DNA of 64,000 nt, taken from contig CM072811.1 in NCBI GenBank assembly GCA_037013495.1, positions 37,773,452 to 37,837,451 of the forward strand. Reading direction: 5' to 3'. The translations under genes and the position numbers were made by a program. The notes beneath the pieces were generated by a model. It searched no databases. It had not been told where the DNA came from and saw nothing but the letters and a program-made list of their open reading frames with translations. Within the stretch, counting starts at the first letter, position 1; each line of letters starts with the position of its first letter. This stretch comes from Hippophae tibetana (taxonomy: Eukaryota; Streptophyta; Magnoliopsida; Rosales; Elaeagnaceae). Positions 23,201-35,570 of this stretch are shown here, piece after piece.

Positions 23201-26200
23201 GCTTGCAAGATCAAAAGATACACCACAAAATTCAACCTTTCTTTATCTACTTTTGACTCTACATAAATCTTGACCAAAAAGAAAAAAACTCAACCTTTAC
23301 CACTCACATTTGAAAAAGATTAGAGCATGCTGGCTTAGTTGCTTCTCCGAATTTTCACATTAAATAGTACGGCATTTAGATGTTGAACTATGAAGAAGAC
23401 GTGTCACCACATAGCAACAGCACATGAAAATTTCTAATAAATATCACTAAATAGTAAATAGCAATGTAACATAGCATTAATCATATTATATGAATGGGTA
23501 ATGAATGCTTTTTAAACTCATTTTCTTATTATTTATTACTATAAAATGTAATATTTAAGTCCATATATAAAATCGATTTTTTTAAGTACATATGTAAAAT
23601 CGATTTTTATAATGAATTTAAAATCAGTTTGGTGAAAAATTGACACTACATATAGAGTCGTTTGACGTGTTAAATCGACACTACACGTTGATGTAGCGTC
23701 GGTTTTACATGTCAATCGATGTTACGTCCACGTGTAACGTCAGTTCAACACGTCAATCGATATTATACACGTAAATTTTTCTTTTATCTTCTTTCTTCTC
23801 TTATCAGACACAATTTTTAATTTGCAGTGTTATAAACAACACCCAAAAACCCAAAATTAAATTTCACCTCCTCCACTCTTTCTCATTTTTCGACCACCTA
23901 CGATCACTAATTTCAGTACCGTTTAGTGGGTTTTCTTCCTCTCTAAATTATCTTCCAGATCTTTTTTTTTTTTAGTGAAATACTCAAATTTTTTATACCC
24001 ATTTTCTTATTTACAAAACACTATTTTTTTTCTTCATTTCTTTCATTTTGTCACTTCATCTCTTGTAAGTATTTCTATTAATTCTATGTACTTATTATTT
24101 ATTTTACGTTATTTTTTGTATATTATGTGTATAATTTTTTATATATGTATGTTATTATTTTTATTATGTATGTTTTCTATAAGTATTATGAAATGAGAAA
24201 GATATGATTCAAAAATATGATGCTCATTAAAATATCTGCGATTTGAAGTAGCATAGTTATTTTAAAAAAATTAATAATGACAAAATTATTATATAAATTT
24301 ATATGTCATTGAATATAGTTTTTAAATAGAGTAAAAAATAAGTAAAATATGTAAAAAAAAAAAATTAACAGTTTAATTCGTAAACTAACTTTAAATTTTA
24401 AATCTTTTTATTTAAAGTCGATTTTTAATCGATTTTAAAAATCGTTTTCATTTTCGTACTAGCAACTGATAAGTCTTCCTTTTAGACCCTCATAGATTCA
24501 GGTATATAAGACAGACGACATTTGGACGCAGACATATGGATTCTTCCTCAAGAACTTCGATTCTTCTGTGGGTTGTAAGTTACACATACTTTTTATATTT
24601 GTGATATAAACTCTGTTATTAAAAATAAAAAAAATGTGGGGAGAAGTTCTTAAGAAAATATGTATATTTCGTTCTGTGTAGAAGTGCTTTTTCCGGCAAT
24701 TTTTCCATTCAGTAGCAAAAGTGGATTATTTCACGTTACGCCATGGCTTTATTTCGGTTAGCATCTCACTCTTCTTCATTTCTTTTCCTTTTTTTTCTTC
24801 TGCTTATTAATTTTGTTTTATGAGCACATGTATAACGAATAGAGACAAACAATTTGAGAATATATATAGATTCTAATTTTACTATAGATCAGTGAAAATA
24901 TCCACCTTGCAAAAAGTGAAGGTAAAATTAATACTAATTAATTAGTAACCCATTTCGAAAGGCACGTCAAAAGTGAATTCTTTATATCTATTAAATTAAT
25001 TATTTTATACATAATAATATAACTCAAGTAAAAAAAAACTATCAGCGTAGAAGAGTGAAAATTTCTACGTCACAAAACAAAAAGGAAAAAAAGTAATTAG
25101 TGATATATCTTGGAAATGCAAGTTAAAAATTAATTTCTTATGTCTATTAAAATAATTATTTTATAAATAATAATATAACTAAACTAATGACTAAATGACG
25201 TATGATTGGTAACAAATATATTTTTAATTACTAATACGTTAGATCATCTATCTCCAACCCAAAACTCTATTTTAGTACATTTTTTGTATTATTTTAGTGT
25301 AAAAGTTGCACTATATTTTCATCTCCACTCCAATACATTAAATATCACATAAAAATATATTCTTTTATAAAATTTAATTTTTTTATTTTCTTGTATTAAT
25401 TTAATTATTATTATATCTAATTAATTAATTATATAATAATATTATTTAATTATTTATAATAAATTTAAAAATTATATTTTTAGTAGGAAAAAAATTCATT
25501 AACTAAAAGTACATAATAGACGTTAATCTTTTGAATTAATATATTCCTTCCACTAATGTTCGATTAACTTATTTTGAAATATAACGTGATCATATTTGTC
25601 ATTTTATTTGTCCATGTTGAACAAAAAAATTTTAAAATTGAATATTTTCGTCTAATATTATCTTAACTTATAGAATTAATGTTTCCATTCTTTCTTTAAT
25701 TGTTGTATAGATATCATGATCATAATCGACTATCATGCATAATAATAAACACAAATATTATATTATGTAATAATCTTTATTCTAAAAACGTGTTGTAAAA
25801 TGTGATTTGAGTATCGTGAATATATGTTTGACATCTTTAATACTTTGTACAAAAATATACCACTTTGAATATATACCATTAGCTAAATAATAATCTATGT
25901 TATGTTCTTTTTCTTGAATGACATAATTAGCAGGTAGTGCTATAACTTATATTTAAACAAATTTTAGTTCAAGATATATTAAATAGAAATTAAAACAATA
26001 TTTTTTATATTAATATTTAAAAAAGAGGAAAAAAAAAGTGCATGAACTATGTCGTGCTAAATATAGCAAGATTATATTCGTCATGCTATTTTAATGCAAA
26101 ACTTTAGATACTCTTTGGAGCAATTTTTAACTTAAATGAACTTACTAAGGCTTTAAAACACTAAAATATCAAGGCAACTTCGGGTGCAAAAATTGTCCTA

Positions 26201-29200
26201 ATTTTTATGTTTTAAAGCCTAATTGGATATGTACTTATTAAGTTAATTTAAGTTTACAATTGAAAAGTCTTCTATTAATGGTGAAAAATAGAAAAACAAC
26301 ATGAAAATAAAGAAAATAGTGAAAGAAACGATTTTTGAGAGAAAAGAATTAGATATATGTAAACATAAGACTATCATCATCATTAACCTATAATTTAACT
26401 AAACATATTATGAGTTTTAAATTAAAAATCTATTTACACTTATGGCTTCCTACCTTTTATTTCAATGTAATAAATTAATAATTTAATTATTAATTACTTA
26501 AATCTTGAAGAAGCTAGAATTACACTTGTTAGATTTAATTTATCTGTTGTATTAAGGTTTAAAAAAATAATAACTAAACTAAACAAAATTAAATATTAAA
26601 TCTATTGATAACTTTTAACCTATATATTCAATCTTCCTTGAAACAGAAGCCATGATAAACTACTTTGAATAAAAATTTGAATAAAAACACTAGTAATTAT
26701 AGATTAATATCTTAAATTAATAATAAATACATTTATGTAATAATAAATTAGTTGATCACTCTAGTTTATATATGTATAATTTGGACATTCAAATATTAAA
26801 TTGAATACATCAAGTCTATTTAGTTAGTTATAAATTTCACAAAATCTAATAAATAAACTAAATAATCTATCATAAATAAAGAAAGAGTAGAAAAATAGAT
26901 CTAATTTTGATGAATTATAGGAGACAAAAATACTAATTTTCAACTTTTTCTTCAATCTTCTTTCAAGAATCTTCAAGAATGACAAATAATTTTTTCATAA
27001 TTTTTCTCACAATTTTCGTAAGTATTGGTTGCTCATTTGAAATAACAAGGTATTGTTTGTGTATTTAAATAAAAAAAATTAGGTTTTTTTTGTTCAAATT
27101 ACATCCTAATCATTGAACGGGAGAAAATGGACTTAGATCAATGCATGCATGCATCATAGAGAAAAAAAAGTAGGTTAACACGATCAAAAACGTGATCAGA
27201 ACGTAAAATCCATGCTCATAGGGGGCGATGCATGATAGACGTCTAATGCAGTACATTGAGAGCTGACGTTATACTACATATGCGTTGGAGGAGATTGGTT
27301 TGAGTGGGATAACAAAGTATTGTTTGTGTATTTAAATAAAAAAAATTAGGTTTTTTTTGTTCAAATTACATCCTAATCATTGAACAAGAGAAAATGGATT
27401 TAGATCAATGCATGCATGCGCCATAGAGAGAAAAAAAAAAAGTAAGTTAAAATAATCAAAAACGTGATTAGAACATAAAATCCATGCTTGTAGGGGGCGA
27501 TGTATGATAGACGTCTAACACAATACACTGAGAGCTAAAGTTATACTACATATGCGTTGGAGGAGATTGGTTCGAGTGGGATGAATGGAGATATGGTCGC
27601 AACATGTGATTGGTTGAGGGTGTGTGCATGTAAGTTTTTCTAAGTTAGTCTATTTGATCTAAAAAATCTTAAAAAGTTATATTTTTTCAAAAAATACAAA
27701 AAAATAATTTTAACATATTGGAACAACAAAATATGTGTAAATGTTAAGTAATTGACACTAAAAATATATATAAAATAATATTTATCAAAAATTGTGGAGC
27801 ATGTACGTATATAAACCCTGAATATACATCTATTTGCCAGCAATAGTTATATGTGGTTAATTTGCTCTAATTCATTTAATTTATTTTACAACTTATGCAG
27901 ACTCATTTGTCAACGAATAATTCCTTCGATTTCCAAAAGTACATTGAAAGATCACTAGAGGATGATTTCAAAGTTGTGGTTGGCATCAGGTTTGTGAATT
28001 TATTGCGCATTAATGTTCAGTAACAAACTATTCATTTACATCAATTACCAATATAGAAAATGATTATTTTGTGTTGTTTAAAATTGCAACTTCTGAAGAC
28101 CCTTCATGTGGTTCATAGTCGTCATCTTCATGCTTCTTGACGTGCATGGTGAGTTAAAATTCTCCAAATATGATCTTTTCTTAATTAATTATTTTCCCTT
28201 CGATCGTCGTCTTTGTACCTTGGTGTCTAATATTTAAAAACTTATCATCTCAAACAGGCTGGCACGTGTATCTTTGGATCTCATTCATTCCACTGCTTGT
28301 ATGTACTCTATAAGCGTACCACTCTATGATTTATAACTATTGTTGTTAATACACAACTTAATTTAACACATAATTTATTTAAGTTTTATCTAATTAATAA
28401 CTTAAAAAAACTAACCTTACCTATTAATTAGCTAAGCAACCCACCAAAATTATTTAACAAAAATATCTTTATCAAATTAATTACTATAATATTATTATAA
28501 AAAAAATATACTTATAATGTATTTTTTTCTTCCACCTTTTTTACGGTATAAGCCAAAGATCATATTTATACAGATACTTTTGTTATTAAATAAAATTATA
28601 AATATTTTGGTAATGAATCTAAAAAAGTAAGCAACTTTCTAAACCTAATTCATTTAAAAGATTTTATATGAGTTTAATTAAGTTCAATTGGTTTCGTTAG
28701 ATATTTCTAGTTATAATTATAGTTATATAAATTGTATTATTAATTTCTAAATTTTAACTCTAATTTACGTAGAATTTCTTAAATTTTTAAAATATATTAT
28801 TTGATCATTCAAATTTTTAAAATTTGACGTATAAATTCCAAAATTTCTAAATCATATGATTTATTTCCTAAATTTTTAAAATTTTATTTTTATGTCATAA
28901 CTTAACTATTAAAATATATATTTATGAACTAAAAATTTAGAATTTACGTTTAAAAATTTAAAAGTTTGAAAGTTAAATTGTATAATTTAAAAATTTAGGG
29001 ATCGATATATAAAGTTTTAAAAATTTGAGTATAAAATCGTATGTTTTAAATTTTTTTTAAAAAACGTGTAAATTTAATTAAAGTTTATAAGGTAACTCAT
29101 AGTTACAGTTGTTTACCAATTCTTTTAATTAAGATTTATATCCTTATTTTCTCTTTATCAAATTATAATTTATGTTACCTTTGTAGATAGTGCTTGTTCT

Positions 29201-30654
29201 CGGAACAAAACTGGAAGTAGTGGTAGCACAAATGGCACTTCAACTCCATAACAAGAACAGTGTTATTATAGGAACCCCTTTGGTGCAGCCTAATGATAAT
29301 CTCTTTTGGTTCAGTCACCCAAAATTTGTCTTGACTCTTTTGCACTATACTCTGTTTATGGTAATTAATTCTTTCAAAATAATTTAAATTAGTTTTATTA
29401 TATATAAATCTGACTCAACTTTTGCTCCAAATTTCCAGAATGCATTTGAACTTGCTTTCTTTATTTGGGTCACAGTAAGTTCTTTATTTTACTTTCTCAC
29501 TTTTCTTATCAAAAATTCACAATCAATTTAGTTTAGATGACAAATTAATATTAATCTAACACAACATCTTCTCTCATTCCCTTTAATACAGTTAGAATTT
29601 GGGATACATTCTTGCTACCATGAACATGTAGATATCATCATCATCCGGGTGGTATTAGCGTAAGCCTTTGTACTATTATTTAAACAATTTGTTCTTAAAG
29701 ATTGATTAATGTATTTTTATTAACCATGCAGTGTCACCGTTCAAGTTATGTGCAGCTACATTACTCTTCCCCTCTATGCACTTGTGACTCAGGTTATATA
29801 TTAATAGAGAATTTTCTTTTCTAAAATTCTTATAATTATTACGAAATGAACACATTAATCCTATAATTATTGAATTAATTATTAAAAGTCTCGTAGTTTT
29901 TCAAAAATAATCGCTTTAATCCCGTAATGAGTTGGGATACTACTAATGTTATTATGAAAAATATGTATTTTTAATCCTATAATTTATTAAAATAAACATT
30001 TTTAGTCTATCAAAACTATATAAAAAAATAATCTATAACACTTAATTTTTATAAATAACGAAATTATAGATATCCAATTCAAAAATTACAGTATTAAAAT
30101 ACTAATTTTAAAAAATTAAGAAATTTTTAATAATTAGCGTAATAATTATCGGATTAAATCACTTAAATTAAATAATTATATAATTTTTAGTAAAGATAGA
30201 TCCGTATAATATAAATCATATTATAAACATTATTGAATTAGTTTTAAATTATATAAATATCAAAAACTAATTATTAATATGATTTTTTTCGGTTACACAG
30301 ATGGGATCAAATTTCAAAAGTGCAGTGTTAGAAGAACACACTGTAAAGCTTATAAAACAATGGCATGCTGAAGCAAAGCAGAAGAAGAAAAAAGATCATG
30401 AAATTTCACAATCTGGTCAGGACTATTCTTATACTTCCGTAGAATTGGATTATAATAACACTACTACTATAATCAATAATTCCCCTGAATTTTCTTCACA
30501 TCACCGGGCTCCAACTTTTTCTCATGAAATACTTGGTCAATCCGAGATTGTTGAACTACATCAAGAAATTATTCCTCAACATGTTTCTTCTACAACTAAC
30601 ATGGTCCATATAGAAATACAAGAAGTGGGACCAAACCCAGCTGGCCAAACTTAG
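20235..30654 (+). CDS. MLO3-like: MLO-family seven-transmembrane protein, MLO3-like, 15 exons
   Basis: MLO proteins are plant plasma-membrane proteins with an extracellular N-terminus and a cytosolic calmodulin-binding tail; some act as powdery-mildew susceptibility factors. Exons: 20235-20372, 20482-20539, 21092-21384, 21963-22079, 23038-23098, 24486-24574, 24682-24756, 27901-27989, 28099-28148, 28258-28298, 29187-29360, 29439-29474, 29592-29659, 29732-29792, 30301-30654. All introns are GT-AG and the 1704-nt frame is unbroken, giving 567 residues. Likely membrane segments: 20-45, 63-80, 175-197, 308-325, 328-347, 387-407 and 426-449. Family blocks include [46 protein letters not shown] and GTPLVQPND. 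The calmodulin-binding helix around Trp471 ([15 protein letters not shown]) follows the last membrane segment. The N-terminal and [12 protein letters not shown] blocks resemble Arabidopsis MLO3 more than the mildew-susceptibility clade (MLO2/6/12). That assignment is from memory and needs a tree. The C-terminal tail (about residues 490-567) is unique. Confidence 0.95.
22176..22197. repeat. TTA trinucleotide microsatellite in MLO intron 4
   Basis: An uninterrupted TTA/ATT run of about seven units within the intron between exons 4 and 5. Confidence 0.8.
23144..23171. repeat. TTTA tetranucleotide microsatellite in MLO intron 5
   Basis: About seven TTTA units follow shortly after exon 5. The run is pure, so it is likely length-polymorphic. 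Confidence 0.8.
23540..24465. mobile_element. Candidate CACTA-like non-autonomous element in MLO intron 5
   Basis: The left flank carries repeated AAAATCGATTTTT words (23570-23620). The right flank carries related words in inverted sense (24415-24450), followed by GTACTAGCAACTG. Read from the right on the minus strand this begins like a CACTA terminus (TGCTAGTACGAAAATGA). Inside, 23640-23775 holds short direct and inverted CGACACTACACG and ACACGTCAATCGA motifs typical of CACTA subterminal repeats. A leader-like pyrimidine-rich stretch follows at 23780-24070. The exact ends and target duplication are not visible. It could also be a foldback element. Confidence 0.4.
26116..26262. repeat. Imperfect inverted repeat in MLO intron 7
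   Basis: A left arm around 26128-26165 (ACTTAAATGAACTTACTAAG then GCTTTAAAAC) is mirrored by GTTTTAAAGC and CTTATTAAGTTAATTTAAGT at about 26208-26255. The loop is about 45 bp. It resembles a small hairpin MITE but no target duplication was found. Confidence 0.4.
27043..27581. repeat. 267-bp tandem duplication in MLO intron 7
   Basis: Copy 1 (27043-27309) and copy 2 (27310 to about 27581) share long identical blocks: TATTGTTTGTGTATTTAAAT, TTCAAATTACATCCTAATCA, CAATGCATGCATGC, AGGGGGCGATG, and a long shared end block from TTATACTACATATGCGTTGG onward. They differ by scattered transitions and a longer A-run in copy 2. The duplication ends about 320 bp before exon 8. Confidence 0.92.
28745..29060. 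repeat. Palindromic AT-rich repeat, copy A, in MLO intron 10
   Basis: The sequence alternates AAATTTTTAAAATTTTA-type words with AAATCATATGATTTA, arranged roughly symmetrically about ACTATTAAAATATATATTT (28906-28924). A related copy lies at 34150-34426 with the same centre (ACTAAAATATATATTCGTGA). The symmetry suggests a foldback or MITE family. Confidence 0.55.
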
Positions 30655-33600
30655 AGTATCATCTTCATTGTTGAATGTTGATAGTTGAGTTATAAAATAT
30701 TCATTATTCTTGATAAATATGACAATTTGTACACAGTAAGTTTTAAATTTATAGTTAAATACTTTGTTAAGAGAGAATCCTTTATGTTAAGATTTTTAAT
30801 GATTTTAAAAGGAAGTAAGAAATTTGATATCTGAATTGAATCTTATACTCTATATAACATGTTAGTTACATAGTGGTTTATGTATTCAACGACCTAAATA
30901 CATAATAATTACATATAATTTAATAAATATTACATATGAATTAATAAATAAAAAATAGGTCATTATAAACGTTTACATAAATAAGTCGTTACATACAGAT
31001 TGTTCCAAATTACCAAGTAGATTTCTCATGTTTAACATAGGGTGAGGATTGAGGTCATGTCGAGACCTTATAATTCCACCAAGTCTTGATCTCAAACACA
31101 TCCCACTGCAATAACAAGGTTTTCTAATTGGCTACACTTTAAGCCTTATCGAGCTGGTTAGGTTCATATCATTGTTAAGTTATCCATATAACCTCATTGT
31201 AGTATAATAAGGTACCAACATTTATTAAGTCATATATACCTATTACACGTTTAATACTAAACATATTTCAATATAATTAAGTTTTTATGTCAATCTATAC
31301 TTAAAAAGGATTAATTATATTGTACCCATCATTTCAAAAGATGAGAATGACGATGCAAATTAGAGCATAGATCAAGTGTTTTAATGTTCATGATCTTGGC
31401 AAAACGCCTTGGTTTAAAAAACGGTTTAGACAAAAAAAAAACACCAAAACAAGCTCAAATACCAAGTACAAAAACTCATTCTCTCTAGTTCCATTCATCG
31501 TGAACTAGTCTTGATCAAGCCTAATTTAACCTATTGTGATTTGGAAAAGAATATTTAAGTGTCTACTCATACCACTTCATTAAAAGAGTTTGACAAATTT
31601 GCCTCTAACGAGTCTTGAACTCACGATATTTTGAACGTAGAACCCTCCCATTTACCACCAATGCAAAGGGTTTGAATGCAGTAAAAAATTACATCCTGGT
31701 TAGAGGAACAAAGCAAATCATGTAGCGTATAGAACTTAGAAGGAACCAAATGTTCAAATGTAGACATGGATCAAAGACCGGACCTTTTGCTAGTTTTTTT
31801 TTTCTTTCCCTTATTTAAGATAAGGAAGAGAGAAAGCCCACAAACGTTGAGATTGGATAATAAAGGTTAAGCCCACCAGTGACAACCTAAGGATGCCCAA
31901 AATTTACCAAACTAACTCAACTCATAGAAATAGGTATTAATTATCTAAAATAGTAACATAATAAAAAATAGTCCATACTTTAGCATTTTGATTCTGTGTT
32001 AAGCGTTAGAGTTTATTTTTTTTTATCCTAAATTATCTTTTTTATTTTTAAATCTAATTTTACCATCTCACTTTTTTTTTATTCTTATTTAATAACAATC
32101 ATACATAGTTATTATGTGTGTATATGTCTGACATATTATACTCTTTTAAAAATATGTATGTAAATCTTATGTACTCTTTAAAAAATATAAATATAAAGCT
32201 TTAATATTTTTTTTCAAAAATACATACATAAAACTTACTTATTTTTTTATAAATATGTATGTAAACTTTACATATCTATTAAAAATAAATATAAACCTTA
32301 TACATTCATTGCAAAGGTTGTCGGAGATTCAATGAGGTTGCTAACAGATTGTAAGAGAACTAAAAAGGTTTATTGTTAATTGTTGTTAGTCATATTTATT
32401 TAATTTGTTTGTAAGATATTAGGGATAATTTGATTTTTTTTTTATATATGATAGGTCAAAGTTATGAGTTTTATGTATTAGTTGTGATATTTAGGTAGAA
32501 TTTATATTTTTTTACCAAATTTATTCTATTTAAGTAAAAAAATTGACGAATTTGAATCAAGCAAACTCAATTCACATTACTCAAATCAAGCTAACTGAAA
32601 ATATTTTATTTTAGGTTTTTATTGATTTAAAATCATTTTTTTATATAATCGATTTATATTAAATTGATTTAGTTTTCATCAACTTAAATATATTTATTTA
32701 TTTTTATTTTTATATTCATACTTTTATTTTGAATACCACTAAGAGTTCTTTTCTCCCTCTAATCTATCTCTCTATCATTTTATCTTGTCTATATTTTGCT
32801 TTGTTATTTATTGTTGTGTTTTAGAATAAGAGGACAACATTTGTTGTTCAATTATTTTTTATAATATTTTATAATTGTTTTTTCATTTTCCTTGTTAGTA
32901 TAATATAAACAAATATTGCATGTTTTGATAGTTAGAACCTTTACATTTAAGTAGATCTCATGCAAGAGTTTTTAGACTAGGTATTCTCTATTTTTTTTTT
33001 TATCTTTTTATTCATACGAGACATTAATTTTATATTAGTTATCAATTATAATTACAACGTTGTCTTGTATTGATTAAAAAACTATTGTGCATTATATGAA
33101 TAACATTATGGATAACTTGGATATAGAAATTAAATTTTTTTACTTAGTAAGTCATAATATTTTCCCTTATAACCTATTTATCTTACTTTTAAATATTTCT
33201 TACACTTTTTGATAAATATGAATACTAAATTATTAATAGTATTTATCAATCTTATTTATTATCTAGGATATTTAAAATTATATTCTAATATCTAACTAAG
33301 TTGTTGAAATATAAAATTTTCAAATTTAAAGATTATAATCAAATTAACATTAAAAAAAACTTTTAAGTGAATTTTAATATTCAGATTGTCAAATCTCTAA
33401 CCCAAAACTTACACCTTATTCCATAGTAACACATGTCTTTAACTATAAGACCATTCGTACATTGGAAACACCTATTTTTATCATGCAAGAGTTAAAAGTT
33501 ATTAATAAACAAAACCCACGAGCAAGAAAGGAAATTTTTTTCATAAAATTACTTAACCCAAATCAAAATTTGATTTGGATGAGTTCTTATTTTATAACAA

Positions 33601-34149
33601 CCGATTATATTGATTTGGTTTCAGTTTTAGCCTAAAACCAAACCAATGCATATATTATTGGGTACAACGAAATAGCAAAAATAAGAAAATGCGACAATCA
33701 AATGCGGAAGCAAAAAATCAACCAAAAATCAAGAGTACAAAAATTAATGTCGTTCAACAAATTAGTTTAGTCCACATCCAATGCCACAAAGAAATCCACT
33801 AATATCAATTCTTAATAAAACAATTTTAACCCAATACACCTTATACCCCAATAATAATATTAAGAATTCAAAATAATATTCAAATTCGCACCCCATTACA
33901 TCCAAATATCTCATACACACATAACTAAAACAAAGAACCCAAAAATAACAATTACATATTATTTGCTTTGCGATATCACAAAGAATAGATTTAGACACCA
34001 ATATCACACAGATGTAAAATCCCAAGCTACTATAGCACTTACTGTTTTAACTTCGGATTATCTCACACACATGCAAAAAATAGCAAATAAATTCTCTCTT
34101 CTACCTTCATCCAAAAATATCAATATATAAAAGGGGAAAACTTTGGCTT
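30655..34149. other. Intergenic DNA after the MLO gene
   Basis: Mostly AT-rich with no convincing gene. The first 60 bp are presumably the MLO 3' UTR. At 31600-31690, minus strand, there is a short tRNA-like region with a B-box match (GTTCAAGAC). The stretch 33650-34130 contains an ATGCGGAAGCAAAAAATCAA word often seen in copia LTRs, but no partner or TG/CA borders could be set. Confidence 0.45.
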
Positions 34150-34426
34150 ATTTACTCCTTTAGATTCTAAACTTTGAGCAAATTTATACTTAGGTACTTA
34201 AATTTTTAAATTCTACAATTTATTCCCCAATTTATTAAAATTTTACATATAATTCCTTAAAATTTTAAATTCTAAAATTTAATTCTCAAGTTTTTAAAAT
34301 TTTACACCTAGATCCTAGCTTGGTTACTAAAATATATATTCGTGAATTAAAATTTTAAGACCTGTATGTAATATTTTAAAAAAATTAGAAACTAAATCGT
34401 ATGATTTAAAATTTTTAGGACCTATG
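34150..34426. repeat. Palindromic AT-rich repeat, copy B
   Basis: Related to 28745-29060. It shows the same arms (TTTAAATTCTAAAATTTAAT, AAATCGTATGATTTAAAATT) around a shared centre near 34322-34345. It ends exactly where the candidate LTR at 34427 begins. Confidence 0.55.
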
Positions 34427-35570
34427 TGTTGGGGACAACATAAACACAAACCAATAAGAGTTAACAAAATGAATGTGGAAGGAAAAATCAATAAAAACTC
34501 AAATCATATTGAAAATTATCATACGTAGGAACAATTAACAATTACATTAGAGTTAATTGTTCTTTTGACTTAAGTAGGTATTTGGGATCTAGATAAGGGG
34601 TGAAAACGTCAACCCATGAAATCTTTTCGCAAGCTCTATATTAATTCAGCCAAGCAGTCCTCTTAATATTAATTAAGCAATTAACAAACCAAAAGTACAA
34701 ACAAACATGCTCAGTTCAACAAACAACAAAAAAACTTACAGTAAGAAAGAATAAATTGTAGTAAACATATTAGTGACGATATGCCTTATCGACTTCTATC
34801 CAAGCTAACAACATGCATAAACATAACAAATATTACACAACATGTAATCATATGTTACATACCAAAGCATAATAAAGAGTCTGACACTTAGTACACTTTT
34901 ATGATAAGGAGATACAGACTCCTTTGAGACACGCAAAACTTATATACAGATAAAAGGAAGACTATACTAATACATAATTTGATCATGCATGATTACAAAG
35001 AACGAGTCCAAGACCCAATACATAATCAGGTTAAGGAGGTATTGACTCCTTAAGCACTCAACCCAAATAGGAAAACAACAAAGAAATACACTAATTATAA
35101 ATAATCACAGACAAACAGTATAAAACAAAGGAAATATTCAAAAGTCAGAAAGTTGGTAATAAATAATAAAAAAATTCTAATTAGAGCTTAAACTTCAGTA
35201 TGTAGAAACATATACAATTTAAACTTTGATCGTACTAGCCACATATTTAGAGCAAGAATAACATCATATATTACAAGATAAACTGACATAAAAACTCTAT
35301 AGATGTGGTAACATCTTCGAGGTGCTAATGAAAACCACTTAATAGCAAATAATCCACTAATCAATATAACAGTTACAACTCTAAAAGAAAAAAACGATAT
35401 TATCTTTATCAATTAGGACCTTCATCCTAACTTCCAATCACTACTCTCACTTACTATCTCTCTAACGACTTGATTCGACACACAAATCAACTTACCTCTA
35501 AAGCCAACACCACCCAATATGGTGTAATAAAAAACCATGGAGTAGTAATGTGTAATGTATACTATCAACA
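34427..35570 (-). repeat. Candidate LTR of an unidentified minus-strand retroelement
   Basis: The stretch has perfect short terminal repeats: it starts TGTTGGGG and ends ACTATCAACA. Immediately to the right, 35571-35582 reads on the minus strand as AAGGGGGATTC, a good polypurine tract. That fits a 3' LTR of a minus-strand element. No protein domain could be recognised in the presumed body to the right (35583-36200), which has GAGTATTCATG/CATGAATACTC-type words only. No partner LTR was seen. Confidence 0.4.

Noticed and set aside
23975..24196. 73-codon open frame in MLO intron 5
   Set aside because: Its Phe/Leu/Ile-rich product is what T-rich DNA gives by chance. It lies inside an intron and a candidate transposon.
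24971..25190. Near-duplicate TCTATTAAA-TAATTATTTTATA-type blocks at 24985-25025 and 25140-25180
   Set aside because: Similarity is real but short and AT-only. It could be a small local duplication and adds little beyond intron noise.
33762..34025. 87-codon minus-strand open frame with many Cys and hydrophobic residues
   Set aside because: No recognisable motif, biased composition, and located in LTR-like AT-rich DNA.
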